Source of the DNA: Mastigocoleus sp. MO_188.B34
GTDB taxonomy: Bacteria; Cyanobacteriota; Cyanobacteriia; Cyanobacteriales; Nostocaceae
NCBI RefSeq assembly: GCF_030065675.1
Contig: NZ_JASJDK010000017.1
Location: 1-64,000, forward strand
DNA length: 64,000 nucleotides
Direction of reading: 5' to 3'
The position numbers and the translations under genes are program-made. The notes beneath the pieces were generated by a model, which made no database searches, was not told the DNA's origin, and saw only the letters and a list, made by a program, of their open reading frames with translations. Of this stretch, positions 9,602 to 18,998 are shown one piece after another (position 1 is the first letter of the stretch; each line of letters starts with the position of its first letter).

Positions 9602-9880
9602 CTAACCAAGCGTATCGCCCATTAATTTTATCCGTGGATCTTCCGCTGTCGATTCCTCATTACCTTGCTGTGAGGTGACAAACAACAACTTAACACCTTT
9701 GGGTGCAAATTGTTTATGCCACAAGCCACGAGAAACAACAAATACAGAACCACTTTGTAGCGTTACTTTATGGACTTTTTCCTGGGTAAGAATCGTGACC
9801 TCAACCTCACCTTCGAGAATGTGTAGAAACTCATCATCTGGGTGACGTTCCCAGGGAGTCTGACCGGAAAAATTGACTAA
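9602..9880 (-). pseudogene. Cupin-domain protein, 5' end removed by IS
   Basis: The minus strand encodes about 92 residues that look like one cupin_2 barrel: TPWERHPDDEFLHILEGE (metal-binding HxDxEF motif), then SGSVFVVSRGLWHKQFAP (second His), ending RIKLMGDTLG with a stop at 9602-9604. There is no start codon; the frame runs into an IS630-type remnant at about 9881. The fragment is therefore the C-terminal part of a gene destroyed by insertion. I did not find the missing 5' part on the other side of the remnant. Confidence 0.7.
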
Positions 9881-9884
9881 GCTG

Positions 9885-10517
9885 CTACGCAGCTAAATTG
9901 AATACCATAGCATTACCTTTATTTTTAATTTTGCGGTCCCATTTAATAATGAGACCTCCTTGATTTAACAATTTATGTAACAATTTTTCTAGCTGTTCTA
10001 CTGATTCAAATAATCTATGAGCTATATATTCTTTCGCTGAATGCCAAACTAGTTCAATTAAATTATAATCTGGGCTATAAGGAGGTAAAAATTCTAGGAT
10101 AAAATTTGGCATTTCTGTTTCAATTTTTTCTAAAATATCTTTTCTTTTATGAAAACTTGCATTATCTAGAATAATAACTATCTTTGCTGACAAATTATTG
10201 AAATATTCAATTTTATTTCCTGAGTCTATCCATTCTTGTAAAATAAAATCATTTAATTTTTTAAGTTGTTCATAAAATACATCTGCATTCCCTTTTTTAA
10301 TAACAAAATTCACTCTTTTTTTATCATGATAGCGTAATCGTCCCATAATATTTACTCTACCTCTTCTTCGTTGTCCTGGTACCTTTTTTCTGCGACCTTT
10401 TCTTCCCCAATTTTTTCTTCTTATAACTCTTAAACTAAATCCGCTTTCGTCCCAAAACCATACCTGCAAACGCTCTGGAGCTTTTTTAGTAATTCTTAAA
10501 TATTCTATTTGAATTTA
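9885..10517 (-). pseudogene. IS630-family transposase fragment
   Basis: The C-terminal DDE_3 domain is intact: QVWFWDESGFSLRVIRRKNW (first Asp), VIILDNASFHKRKDIL (second Asp) and LPPYSPDYNLIELVWH (last Glu). The frame is open upstream only to a stop near 10517, and the N-terminal helix-turn-helix half (roughly 130 residues) is missing, so it cannot be active. The end near 9880-9893 carries a short palindrome, AGCTGCTACGCAGCT, probably part of the IS terminus. It truncates the cupin gene at 9602-9880. Confidence 0.78.
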
Positions 10518-10572
10518 TCAGTTTGAATCTTAATGATTTTGAGTCTTAATGATTTTGGAAATGTGTAATTAA

Positions 10573-10635
10573 GGAATGTGGATTAAATAAAGTACAAAAG
10601 TAGGGTGCTGTTAGCATCGCGTAACGCACCATTCC
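10573..10635. repeat. 63-bp dispersed repeat, copy 1
   Basis: Runs from GGAATGTGGATTAAATAAAG to GCACCATTCC. Its ends are complementary (GGAATG/CATTCC) and the right half folds on itself (GGTGCTGTTAGC...CGTAACGCACC). A near-identical copy lies at 60845-60907 and a 3'-truncated one at 10675-10728. Confidence 0.8.
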
Positions 10636-10674
10636 AAATTTCAGGATTACAGGTTATTAAATTTTCATTCCTAA

Positions 10675-10728
10675 GGAATGTGGATTAAACAAAGTACAAA
10701 AGTAGGGTGCTGTTAGCATCGCGTAACG
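10675..10728. repeat. 63-bp dispersed repeat, copy 2 (truncated)
   Basis: Same sequence as copy 1 with one change (AAAC for AAAT) but lacking the final GCACCATTCC, so the hairpin arms cannot close. The two copies are in direct orientation about 40 bp apart upstream of the alcohol dehydrogenase gene. Confidence 0.75.
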
Positions 10729-10937
10729 ATTAAACTGTCGCTTAATCAGAGAAAGCAGGAGGAAAAGTAGTATTGGATACTTACAATCACTTAGAATGGT
10801 CAGTATTACCAAGTGAAACAAGCTAATCACAATATTTGAATATACTTTAACAAGTATAAACTTTGGTATCTTCTCAGCAATTTCCATCCTCACAAGAGTG
10901 AGAATTTAGTCTGCAAGGATTCAAAAAGGAGACAAGT

Positions 10938-11939
10938 ATGATTCACGCTTATGCAGCCAAAACAGCTGGTGGAAAATTGGAACCCTTTGAATACGATCCA
11001 GGTGCACTCAAAGATGAAGAGGTAGAAATTAATGTTGAGTACTGCGGTATTTGCCATAGCGACGTCAGTATGCTGAATAATGATTGGGGTATGACTCAAT
11101 ATCCACTAGTACCCGGTCATGAAGTTGTAGGAACTGTTGCAGCAATTGGCGATCGCGTAAAAACAGTTGAAGTTGGTCAGCAGGTCGGATTGGGTTGGTA
11201 TTCCCATTCTTGTATGCATTGTGAGTGGTGCATGTCCGGAAATCACAATTTATGTCTAAAGGCAGAGTCAACTATTGTTGCTCGCCATGGAGGCTTTGCT
11301 GATAAGGTAAGAGCACATGAAGAATGGGCAGTACCTCTACCAGAAGGAATAGAACCAGCTAAGGTTGGTCCCTTGTTTTGTGGTGGTATTACCGTATTTA
11401 ACCCTATTGTTGAATTTGATGTAAAGCCTACTGATAGGGTTGGTGTGATTGGAATTGGTGGTTTAGGACATATCGCATTGCAATTTTTGCAAGCATGGGG
11501 TTGTGAAGTGACAGCATTTTCAACAAATCCTGATAAGGAAGCCGAAGCTCGCAAACTGGGAGCAAACCATTTTGTTAATTCCCGTGACCCTCAAGCTCTA
11601 GAAAAGCTGGTTAACTCTTTTGATATGATTATCTCAACGGTTAATGCAGATCTGGATTGGGGTACCTACATAAGTACACTCCGTCCTAAAGGACGCTTGC
11701 ACTTTGTTGGAGTTGTACCAAGTGCTATTCAAACTTATGCTTTCTCCTTAATTGCTGGACAAAAAACTTTATCTGGTAGTCCTCTTGGTAGCCCTCAAAC
11801 TATTGCAAGAATGCTTGATTTTGCAGTACGTCATAATATTGAACCTGTCATTGAAACATTTCCTTTCAGTCAAGTTAATGAAGCAATTGCTCATTTAGAA
11901 GCAGGTAAAGCTCGATATCGAATTGTGTTGAAACATTAG
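10938..11939 (+). CDS. Zinc-dependent NAD(P) alcohol dehydrogenase (CAD/YahK-like)
   Basis: A 333-residue medium-chain dehydrogenase that would interconvert aldehydes and alcohols, probably NADPH-linked like the CAD/YahK group. Catalytic zinc ligands are Cys39 (CGICHSD), His61 (GHEVVG) and the Cys of PLFCGG; the structural zinc lobe is CMHCEWCMSGNHNLC. The Rossmann motif GIGGLGHIA follows, with a CAD-like TFSTNPDKE-type specificity loop (here FSTNPDKEAEA). AAAGGAGAC precedes the ATG closely, which fixes the start. It is monocistronic, with a candidate hairpin terminator downstream. Physiological substrate not predictable. Confidence 0.92.
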   Translation: MIHAYAAKTAGGKLEPFEYDPGALKDEEVEINVEYCGICHSDVSMLNNDWGMTQYPLVPGHEVVGTVAAIGDRVKTVEVGQQVGLGWYSHSCMHCEWCMSGNHNLCLKAESTIVARHGGFADKVRAHEEWAVPLPEGIEPAKVGPLFCGGITVFNPIVEFDVKPTDRVGVIGIGGLGHIALQFLQAWGCEVTAFSTNPDKEAEARKLGANHFVNSRDPQALEKLVNSFDMIISTVNADLDWGTYISTLRPKGRLHFVGVVPSAIQTYAFSLIAGQKTLSGSPLGSPQTIARMLDFAVRHNIEPVIETFPFSQVNEAIAHLEAGKARYRIVLKH

Positions 11940-11980
11940 CTCAATATATCGTTATTAACTATGAAATGAATTTTTCTTAA

Positions 11981-12015
11981 CCTCCCCATCACAGAAGCAC
12001 TAGGGAGGAATTTTT
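11981..12015 (+). terminator. Candidate Rho-independent terminator
   Basis: CCTCCC at 11981-11986 can pair with GGGAGG at 12003-12008 (16-base loop), followed by AATTTTT. It is 40 bp after the alcohol dehydrogenase stop. The stem is short, so this is a modest call. Confidence 0.45.
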
Positions 12016-12240
12016 ACACATAAATGGAGAATCCCGAGCAAGACAAGGGAGACTTCCATAACGTCAATGTGGATTTATTACAACCATACCTGAAGTATAT
12101 ATAGATACAAGGCATCAAGCTAAATATACATCCAATTTAGTCAAGGAAATATGATTATTAATTACTGCATTCGTTGAAATTTTCTTCTACTAAAGTTTAA
12201 GATATATCCTTATGCCTTAAACAGTTCTTAAGATTTCTCA

Positions 12241-12936
12241 ATGCAAATAAAATTTTCAAATCAAAAAGTTATTTCGACAATAGTTTTTGTGGAAATTCTG
12301 GTAATAGGAAGTGCTTTACTGCGAGCGACGTTATTGAACCTTAATCCCAGAAGATATTTTGCAGAACAAGGTTATGTGAGTTGGGTATCTTTTCTTCAAA
12401 TTTTAATTACAGCTTATTTATCCTGGAAAGTTTTTGAGTCTAGAAAATCTACTGCGACATCAATTAACTTGAAGGCTGATTATAATTTATGGGCTATTTT
12501 AAGTTTGGGTTTTTTATTTCTAGGTTTAGATGAGATATTTGAGCTTCATGAAAACCTAGACTATTTGATTCATAATTGGTTTCAAATTCAGCAAACAGAA
12601 ATAACTGACAGAATTGATAGCTTAATAGTTCTTATCTATGCCTTATTTGGTGTTGGAATTTTATATTGGGCAAAATCTGAGTTAAAAAAATTTAAGTCAG
12701 CTTTTACTTTATTTGGAATTGCTTTTGGCTTGATATTTATGATGATATTGTTTGACTTTTTGACAGACTCAAGAGATTTTTTAAGATTGTTTTTTGTAAA
12801 TAGCTCTACAGTTGATATAGCTTATCATTCTCTTATTATCATTGAAGAGTCCTGCAAAATTTTTGCTGGAGGAATGTTTATTGCTGCTTTTCACCGTTGT
12901 TTGCAAATATCAAAAAAATTGAAAAAATCGCTTTAG
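12241..12936 (+). CDS. Six-helix membrane protein of unknown function
   Basis: 231 residues with about six hydrophobic helices: near 12-33, 45-63, 78-95, 125-145, 155-178 and 195-220. An acidic motif, FLGLDEIFELHENLDY, lies at the end of the third helix, and a charged HSLIIIEESCK stretch opens the last one. Conserved Asp/Glu/His at a membrane boundary could bind a metal or a headgroup, but I do not recognise the family. It is preceded by 301 bp without genes and stands alone on the plus strand; the next gene is convergent. Confidence 0.75.
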   Translation: MQIKFSNQKVISTIVFVEILVIGSALLRATLLNLNPRRYFAEQGYVSWVSFLQILITAYLSWKVFESRKSTATSINLKADYNLWAILSLGFLFLGLDEIFELHENLDYLIHNWFQIQQTEITDRIDSLIVLIYALFGVGILYWAKSELKKFKSAFTLFGIAFGLIFMMILFDFLTDSRDFLRLFFVNSSTVDIAYHSLIIIEESCKIFAGGMFIAAFHRCLQISKKLKKSL

Positions 12937-13130
12937 TTAATTCGTTCAGTTAAACATAGATTTATCGGACTATTTAATTAGACTCGCATATTCATGAATC
13001 CTCAAATCTATAACTTATAAATTTTTGAGGTTTGGGGAAAAGGGGAATATTTTTGATTTAAATTCATTATACAACCCCTTAAATTTCACAAGTTTGGGGG
13101 AGTTTGAGAACTTTATATGATTCAGCTACT

Positions 13131-13664
13131 TTACTTACACTCCAGACTTTCACGGGTTGATACACCAGTAACTGGATTAACTCCATCAGCGTATTTGCAC
13201 ATTAACTTGACTTCATAACGGTCAATAATTGCATAGGAAAAGTCAGCACCAGTAATGATTGCATCTCGAAATTTACTTCCACTGAGCATTGCATCTGTAA
13301 AAATAGCGTTGCTCAGATCGGCTTCATTGTAGTTGACGCGATCGGAAAATGCTCCCGATAAGTTAGCATCTTTAAGATTTGCCCGCAAAAAAGAACCTTT
13401 GGTCAGAATAGTTCCACTGAGGTTTGCATCTTGAAAATTTGCTCCCAACATTTCTGCACCAGCAAAAGAGGTTCCTTCTAAATCCTGATGGGAAAAGTCC
13501 CGGTATTTTAGATCCGTGAGGGTATAGTTAACTTTACCTTCTTCTGCTAAGCTCGTTTGCGTATTTATCAAGCAAAAGCCGAGCATCAAAACAAATGAAA
13601 GGAAGATATTAAAAATAGATTTTAATTTATTTTTTAATTTAAATTCGTCGATGTAATACGTCAT
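13131..13664 (-). CDS. Secreted or lumenal pentapeptide repeat protein
   Basis: 177 residues: a positively charged N-terminus and hydrophobic segment (about 18-36) ending in a signal-peptidase-like SLAEE site at about 40, then pentapeptide repeats of A(D/N)LXX type between about 55 and 145 (LEGTSFAGAEMLGANFQDAN), then a short tail with two cysteines (LMCKYADG, SLECK). Proteins of this form in cyanobacteria are exported to the thylakoid lumen or periplasm; the repeats form a right-handed beta-helix. The paired cysteines may form a disulfide in that oxidising compartment. Specific role unknown. Confidence 0.83.
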   Translation of the reverse strand: MTYYIDEFKLKNKLKSIFNIFLSFVLMLGFCLINTQTSLAEEGKVNYTLTDLKYRDFSHQDLEGTSFAGAEMLGANFQDANLSGTILTKGSFLRANLKDANLSGAFSDRVNYNEADLSNAIFTDAMLSGSKFRDAIITGADFSYAIIDRYEVKLMCKYADGVNPVTGVSTRESLECK

Positions 13665-13720
13665 ATAGTTTGCTCGTGGGGAATCTAAAACAGTTTTTTA
13701 CTTTTTACATCCAAGTATTT

Positions 13721-14164
13721 TTATTGAACCTTAAATAAGATCGCTTTTGCAAGTAAGTGTTTTTTTAAGCGATGATACAAAATTTGATATTGCTGTCTTA
13801 CTTTTAAACTGCTGCGAAAAATTTCTTCTCGGTCTGCAAGCAGATCTAGATATTTGGGTGGAACTTGAAACTGACTGGCAGTGAAATCATAATTAATCCC
13901 ATCTATGTGATTATAGAAGTGAGGTTGATTATCAATGAAAGTTTTGAGAATTTTCCCACCGAAAAAATCATTTATAACTATCGCAGTAATGTCACATTGT
14001 CCCCGTGCTGGATTTTCTGGAGACCACAGACTGCTTGTCTCAGACGACCAGCATTTAAGGAGTAAGGTTTCTAGAACAGCTAGCCGCCTGAGGCGTACAA
14101 GAGTTTTATTCCTATTGCGATGATTCATATCATAGTTAGACGAGTCGCATAATATTTTACTCAC
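13721..14164 (-). CDS. YunG-like small protein
   Basis: 147 residues. The central block CWSSETSSLWSPENPARGQC, then DITAIVINDFFGGKILKT, HFYNHIDGINYDFTASQF, resembles what I recall of the Bacillus YunG family, which has a W..ETS..W...NPA.GQC motif; the conserved Cys, His and Asp hint at a papain-like fold, which is inference. An internal ATG (codon 13) is an alternative start. It is divergent from the lactate dehydrogenase-like gene, separated by 227 bp, and lies 56 bp upstream of the pentapeptide gene, which it could be transcribed with. Confidence 0.65.
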   Translation of the reverse strand: MSKILCDSSNYDMNHRNRNKTLVRLRRLAVLETLLLKCWSSETSSLWSPENPARGQCDITAIVINDFFGGKILKTFIDNQPHFYNHIDGINYDFTASQFQVPPKYLDLLADREEIFRSSLKVRQQYQILYHRLKKHLLAKAILFKVQ

Positions 14165-14391
14165 CTGAGCTTTTAAAATCCTCTTAGACTTGTTAAAAAA
14201 AGTAAATAATATTACATTGTCACAAGTTTCTCACAAGGTATTTTGTAGTCTAAATATTGACGATTTTTATGTAAATAAATGTCGTCTTCAAAAGAAGCCC
14301 TAAAGTATATGAATGATGACAACAAAGGGCAGTACCACTATTGAATATTGCTCCTCCAGGTAGGAAAACATAAACCAAACCAGATTTATAT

Positions 14392-15396
14392 ATGTTGCAA
14401 CGAATTTTTACATCTCCAGCAGATGCTACAGAAAAAAATTTAGTAAAGCTTCGTCCCCGTAAGGGTGTGATTATTGGTGCAGGTCGAGTAGGATTAGCTT
14501 GTGCCTATTCTCTGCTGATTCAAAATACTTTAGATGAATTAGTACTAGTTGATGTCAACCAGGAAATACTGGAAGGTGAAGTCATGGATTTGTTGCATGG
14601 CTCGCCCTTTATAGAACCAACTGTCATTAAAGCTGGTGCATTGGCTGATGGTGTTGGGGATAATGCCGATGTTGTAATTATTACTGCTGGCTCAAAACGA
14701 CTACCTGGTGAAAATCGTCTCAACCTCATGCAGCGCAATGCAGAATTATTCAAAAAGTTAATTCCAGAGGTAGTTCTACATTGTCCTGATGCAATTCTAC
14801 TAATTGTTACCAACCCAGTGGATGTAATGACTTATGTTTCATTAAAGTTATCTGGTTTACCTAGTACTTCAGTTATTGGTTCCGGAACCATTCTAGATAC
14901 TGCTCGTTTTCGTTACCTATTAGCAGAAAAACTACAGTTAGACCCCCGCAGTTTCCATGCATACATTATTGGGGAACATGGTGATAGTGAAGTTCCTATA
15001 TGGAGTAAAGTTAATATTTCTGGGATGCATCTATGTGAGGGGGGTTTAGAAAAATGTACAACTACAGAACAAGAGTTTTTACAGCAAACCTTTGACCAAG
15101 TGAAAAATGCAGGTCACGAAATAATCAAACGCAAAGGTGCAACTTCCTATGCAATTGGTTTGGGAGTAACTGATATTGTCAAAGCTATTTTGCGCAACCA
15201 AAATCGCGTATTCACTGTCAGTAGTTTGGTAGAAAATTTTTATGGCATTAAAGATGTTTGTTTGAGTTTGCCAACAATTATTAATCGTCATGGGGTAGAT
15301 AGAAAGATTAATTTTACTCTCACAGACACAGAATTAAAACAACTTAAAAATTCTAGTGAAGTGTTGCGCAATGCCATTTTACAACTAAAACTTTGA
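14392..15396 (+). CDS. L-lactate/malate dehydrogenase family enzyme
   Basis: 334 residues, NAD-dependent 2-hydroxyacid dehydrogenase. Seen: Rossmann loop GAGRVG (29-34), [10 protein letters not shown], catalytic Asp/Arg pair LDTARFR, catalytic His in GEHGDSEVP, and [11 protein letters not shown]. All are lactate-dehydrogenase-like. However the substrate-loop reads [12 protein letters not shown]: Arg103 occupies the position of Gln102 (dogfish numbering), and Gln to Arg there is the classic switch from pyruvate to oxaloacetate. So the enzyme may prefer malate/oxaloacetate or be mixed. An N-terminal extension of about 23 residues precedes the fold. Monocistronic; convergent with the WD40 gene. 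Confidence 0.85.
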   Translation: MLQRIFTSPADATEKNLVKLRPRKGVIIGAGRVGLACAYSLLIQNTLDELVLVDVNQEILEGEVMDLLHGSPFIEPTVIKAGALADGVGDNADVVIITAGSKRLPGENRLNLMQRNAELFKKLIPEVVLHCPDAILLIVTNPVDVMTYVSLKLSGLPSTSVIGSGTILDTARFRYLLAEKLQLDPRSFHAYIIGEHGDSEVPIWSKVNISGMHLCEGGLEKCTTTEQEFLQQTFDQVKNAGHEIIKRKGATSYAIGLGVTDIVKAILRNQNRVFTVSSLVENFYGIKDVCLSLPTIINRHGVDRKINFTLTDTELKQLKNSSEVLRNAILQLKL

Positions 15397-15486
15397 CATT
15401 ACCATAAGGAAAAATTAGGAATAAGTGATAGAGAAACTGGACAGTGAAAAGTTATCTATGGTCACTATAGTTCACATTAACTGGTC

Positions 15487-18400
15487 TCACTTTCCTGGAG
15501 GTAGGTTAGGGCAGGTAATTTCATAAGAGATGTCAGTCCCCATAAAATTTTCCCATTCCTCCATTGTTAAATTGCGTCGTACTTTTTGGCAAACCATATC
15601 AGCTAGAGTCTGGGTACTTATATGCCACAGTTTGATAGTGTTGTCGTAACTTCCTGATGCTACGATTTTACCATCTGGGCTAAATGCTACAGATGTCACA
15701 CTTTGTTCGTGTCCTTGGAGAACAATGGGGTCTTCATTAAGTTTAGTAAGGTTCCAAAGCCTGATGCTTCGATCGTAACTACCTGATGCGAGGATTTTTC
15801 CATCTGGGCTAAATGCTACAGAACTCACCCAAGTTTTATGACCCTTCAGAGTTATAAGAAGTATAGGTTGTGCATCAAGCTGTTTTAATTGCCACAGTTT
15901 GATAGTTTTGTCATCACTAGCCGATGCCAAAATATTACCATCTGGACTAAATGCTACTGACCAAACTCGCGCTGTATGAGCCTCGATAGTTATGGGTTGA
16001 TCATGCGGCTGTTCCAAATTCCACAATTTAATAGTTTTATCATCACTACCAGATACTAAGATATGACTATCAGGACTAAAAGCCAAAGATGTAATGCTAT
16101 CTTGGTGACCTTTTAAAATAATTGGTTCCTTGTCAAGATCCTTTAAGTTCCATAGTTTGATTGTTGCGTCATCTTTCCAACTACCAGATGCCAAGATATG
16201 ACCATCTGGACTAAAAGCTACTGCACTAACACCAGTCTGGTACCCTGTAAGCACTATGGTTTCTGCATTACTCTGGCTGAGATCCCATAAACGCAGAGTT
16301 TTATCTGCACTACCCGATGCCAGCATATTCCCGTTGGGACTAAGTGCAACCGATCTAATTTCCTCTGTGTGACCGCTAAGAATTTTGGGGGAATTGTTCG
16401 GCTGCTTGATATCCCACAAACGCACAGTGTTGTCAGCACCACCCGATGCTAAAACATTACCATCTGGGCTGAAGCTAACTACTAAAATATTTTCCGTGTG
16501 TTCCTTTAATTCTGTGGGTACGGCAGTAGGCTTACACAAATCCCAAAGCCTAACTGTATAATCGCAACTACCTGATGCTAGCATCTTGCCATCTGGGCTG
16601 AAAGCAACTGAATAAATATCAAAATAGTGACCCTTAAGCACTTTTGGTTCTGTATTCTCTTGTAATAGACTCCAAAGTCTGATGGTTTGGTCATCACTAC
16701 CAGATGCTAAAGTATTACCATCTGGACTAAAAGTAATTGACCGAACTCTTTCCTTGTGTCCTTGGAGAAGTTTGGGAGGAGTTGTCTTTGATTGGCTCAG
16801 ATCCCACAGTCGTATAATACGATCGTCGCTACCAGATGCTAGTATTTTCCCATCTATACTAAATGCCACTGTCCTAATAATGCTTTCGTGTCCGTAGCGG
16901 ACTATGGGTTCTGAAGTTGGCTCCCCTAGATTCCAAAGTCTTATTGTTCTGTCATCACTGCCTGATGCTAAAGTTTGACCATCTGGGCTGAAAGCAACTG
17001 TTCTGACCGTGTCTTCGTGACCTGTAAGGACTATAGGCTCAGCATCTAGGTGAAACAAATGCCAAAGTTTAATAGTTTTGTCATGGCTACCAGAAGCCAA
17101 GATTTTTTCATCTGGACTAAAAGCAATTGATTGTACCTGTCCCTGGTGAATTCCCAGAACCTTAGAAATAAATTGATTTTGACGCAAATCCCAAAGTCTA
17201 ATTGTTTTATCTTCACCACCGGAAGCCAGGGTTTGACTATCTGAACTGAAGGTGATTGAGTTGACGATACCCTTGTGACCCTCAAGCTTTTTGGGAACAG
17301 ATTTATCTTCCATGTTCCACAGATAGATAATGCCGTCAAAATCGCCAGCAGCCAATATTTTACCATCCGGACTGAAGGCGACCGAAGAAATAGGATTGGA
17401 ACGCTGCAAAATATTACTGAAATAAGGATTACTCAAGATTTCACGTAATGCTTCATCTACTTGATCTAGAACCTTGCACCGTTTATCTTGTTGGTTAAAA
17501 ATGTATGCTTGACGTGCTAACAAAGCAGCCAGTTCATCTTGATCTCTTTTTCTTTGACGTAATGCTTGTGCTGGTAAACCCTGCTTGATTGCAAGATTAC
17601 GGCGATCGCGTATCTCTTTTAGTTTTTGTTGTAAATCCTGGCGTGTTTTTTGTAATTCTTTTCGAGTTAAATATTTCCTTCGCCATTCTAAGATTGGTTG
17701 TGCTAGGAAATCGTGAAAAATTTCATAACGTTTTTGTTCTGGGGACTGATTCGGCATTGGTCCAACCGGGCGAACAATGCGTTTTTTTCCACTAGCCAGT
17801 TTTTCTAATAAAATAGCGAGCTCAATCGTATCAATTCCTGTAGGCTCAGCCAAGTCGAGAACAGGATAAGTAATCTTAGTACCAGATGGCGTGACCAAAT
17901 ATTGAAAGATGCTCGCTGCTGTATCCCGTTCAGTTTCTGAGAGTGAGTACATGGCTTGATATAGATGCTCTTTAAAAATCGTTTCCACACCACCCAATTT
18001 ACTTAAGGTCTCTAGTCTCAAAGAATGGGAAGCCAGTTTAGTTTCTTCTTCCCAGATGCTGGTCATTACAAGCTGCAAGTAAGGTGCTTCAATCCTGGAT
18101 TCTGATTGCTTCCTAAGTCTACCCAAGCCACCTTTTCCATTTCCACTTCTTAAATTATCTTGATTTTTAGCAATTTGCTGTAATACTTCTTCAATTAGTT
18201 CAGGTTCGACTTTAATAGATTGCTCTGGTGTTACTAGGTTATTGTAGTATTGCGTAATAGGTTCTTCAACTGCTTGGTAAGCTGACTTGCGATCCAGATG
18301 TTCGACGCGCACAAGGTTATCAAATAATTTAGGAATTCGACCCTTGAAGCGATCAAGATCAGCTAAGGAATCTTCACGGATAGATATGAGGAAATTGACG

Positions 18401-18972
18401 CGTAAGTTGGGATTATTAACTGCCCGTGGGAATTCAACAGCAAAGGTTGACTCTCCATCTTCCTCTGGGTGATATAGGAAATATTCTTCAAACTGATCGA
18501 GAATGATAAAAAGTTCGCCAACTCGTTCTTTTCCACCAATCCGCCTAGTCCAAACCATTAGAGTTTCAGTAAATGATAACCCTGGTGGAGGTTCCTGGAC
18601 ATCCAAGTCACTGTGATAAATATCTTCTTCAATTTGCTTTAATATCCCAGTGAGCGGATCGTCTTGCCAGGATAAGTCACCTTCAAGGGGAGGAAAAATG
18701 GCAACCGCAAATCTTGTTGTATTATCTTCCGCTAAGTTGCAATTCATTTCTTCGCGCAGGCTGTGGACGACGCCAGCCCGAAGGACAGAGCTTTTACCTA
18801 CACCACTCTCTCCAAAAAGTAATGTTAGACGTGAGTTTCTGATATTTTTTTTAATAATTTCTTGTTGTGTTTTCCGCCCAAAAAATGATGAGGCATCTTT
18901 GTCAGATGTAGAATAAGGCTCTAACCCTTTATAGGGCATATCATCCAGTTGTTGATTCTCAAGTTTTCCCAT
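15487..18972 (-). CDS. STAND ATPase with 14 WD40 repeats
   Basis: 1161 residues. Domains: N-terminal adaptor PYKGLEPYSTSDKDASSFFG (about 14-33), STAND NTPase with Walker A GESGVGKS (54-61) and Walker B LFIILDQFEEYF (153-164), a helical region to about 430, a charged coiled coil (about 430-490), then 14 WD40 repeats (about 526-1110) with SPDGKILASGS...IKLWN units, enough for two seven-bladed propellers. STAND proteins bind a ligand through the repeats and oligomerise on nucleotide exchange to trigger an effector. The gene starts 26 bp after the PNP-SIR2 gene, so the two form an operon. A sensor-effector immune or cell-death role is inferred from this pairing. Many WD40 units are nearly identical in DNA. 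Confidence 0.92.
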   Translation of the reverse strand: MGKLENQQLDDMPYKGLEPYSTSDKDASSFFGRKTQQEIIKKNIRNSRLTLLFGESGVGKSSVLRAGVVHSLREEMNCNLAEDNTTRFAVAIFPPLEGDLSWQDDPLTGILKQIEEDIYHSDLDVQEPPPGLSFTETLMVWTRRIGGKERVGELFIILDQFEEYFLYHPEEDGESTFAVEFPRAVNNPNLRVNFLISIREDSLADLDRFKGRIPKLFDNLVRVEHLDRKSAYQAVEEPITQYYNNLVTPEQSIKVEPELIEEVLQQIAKNQDNLRSGNGKGGLGRLRKQSESRIEAPYLQLVMTSIWEEETKLASHSLRLETLSKLGGVETIFKEHLYQAMYSLSETERDTAASIFQYLVTPSGTKITYPVLDLAEPTGIDTIELAILLEKLASGKKRIVRPVGPMPNQSPEQKRYEIFHDFLAQPILEWRRKYLTRKELQKTRQDLQQKLKEIRDRRNLAIKQGLPAQALRQRKRDQDELAALLARQAYIFNQQDKRCKVLDQVDEALREILSNPYFSNILQRSNPISSVAFSPDGKILAAGDFDGIIYLWNMEDKSVPKKLEGHKGIVNSITFSSDSQTLASGGEDKTIRLWDLRQNQFISKVLGIHQGQVQSIAFSPDEKILASGSHDKTIKLWHLFHLDAEPIVLTGHEDTVRTVAFSPDGQTLASGSDDRTIRLWNLGEPTSEPIVRYGHESIIRTVAFSIDGKILASGSDDRIIRLWDLSQSKTTPPKLLQGHKERVRSITFSPDGNTLASGSDDQTIRLWSLLQENTEPKVLKGHYFDIYSVAFSPDGKMLASGSCDYTVRLWDLCKPTAVPTELKEHTENILVVSFSPDGNVLASGGADNTVRLWDIKQPNNSPKILSGHTEEIRSVALSPNGNMLASGSADKTLRLWDLSQSNAETIVLTGYQTGVSAVAFSPDGHILASGSWKDDATIKLWNLKDLDKEPIILKGHQDSITSLAFSPDSHILVSGSDDKTIKLWNLEQPHDQPITIEAHTARVWSVAFSPDGNILASASDDKTIKLWQLKQLDAQPILLITLKGHKTWVSSVAFSPDGKILASGSYDRSIRLWNLTKLNEDPIVLQGHEQSVTSVAFSPDGKIVASGSYDNTIKLWHISTQTLADMVCQKVRRNLTMEEWENFMGTDISYEITCPNLPPGK

Positions 18973-18998
18973 GATGCAATCCTCTATTGTTACGTAGC

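Noticed and set aside
15640-17400. Regularly spaced identical DNA blocks suggesting a CRISPR-like array
   Set aside because: The period equals a WD40 unit (about 126-135 bp) in an intact reading frame; no cas gene.
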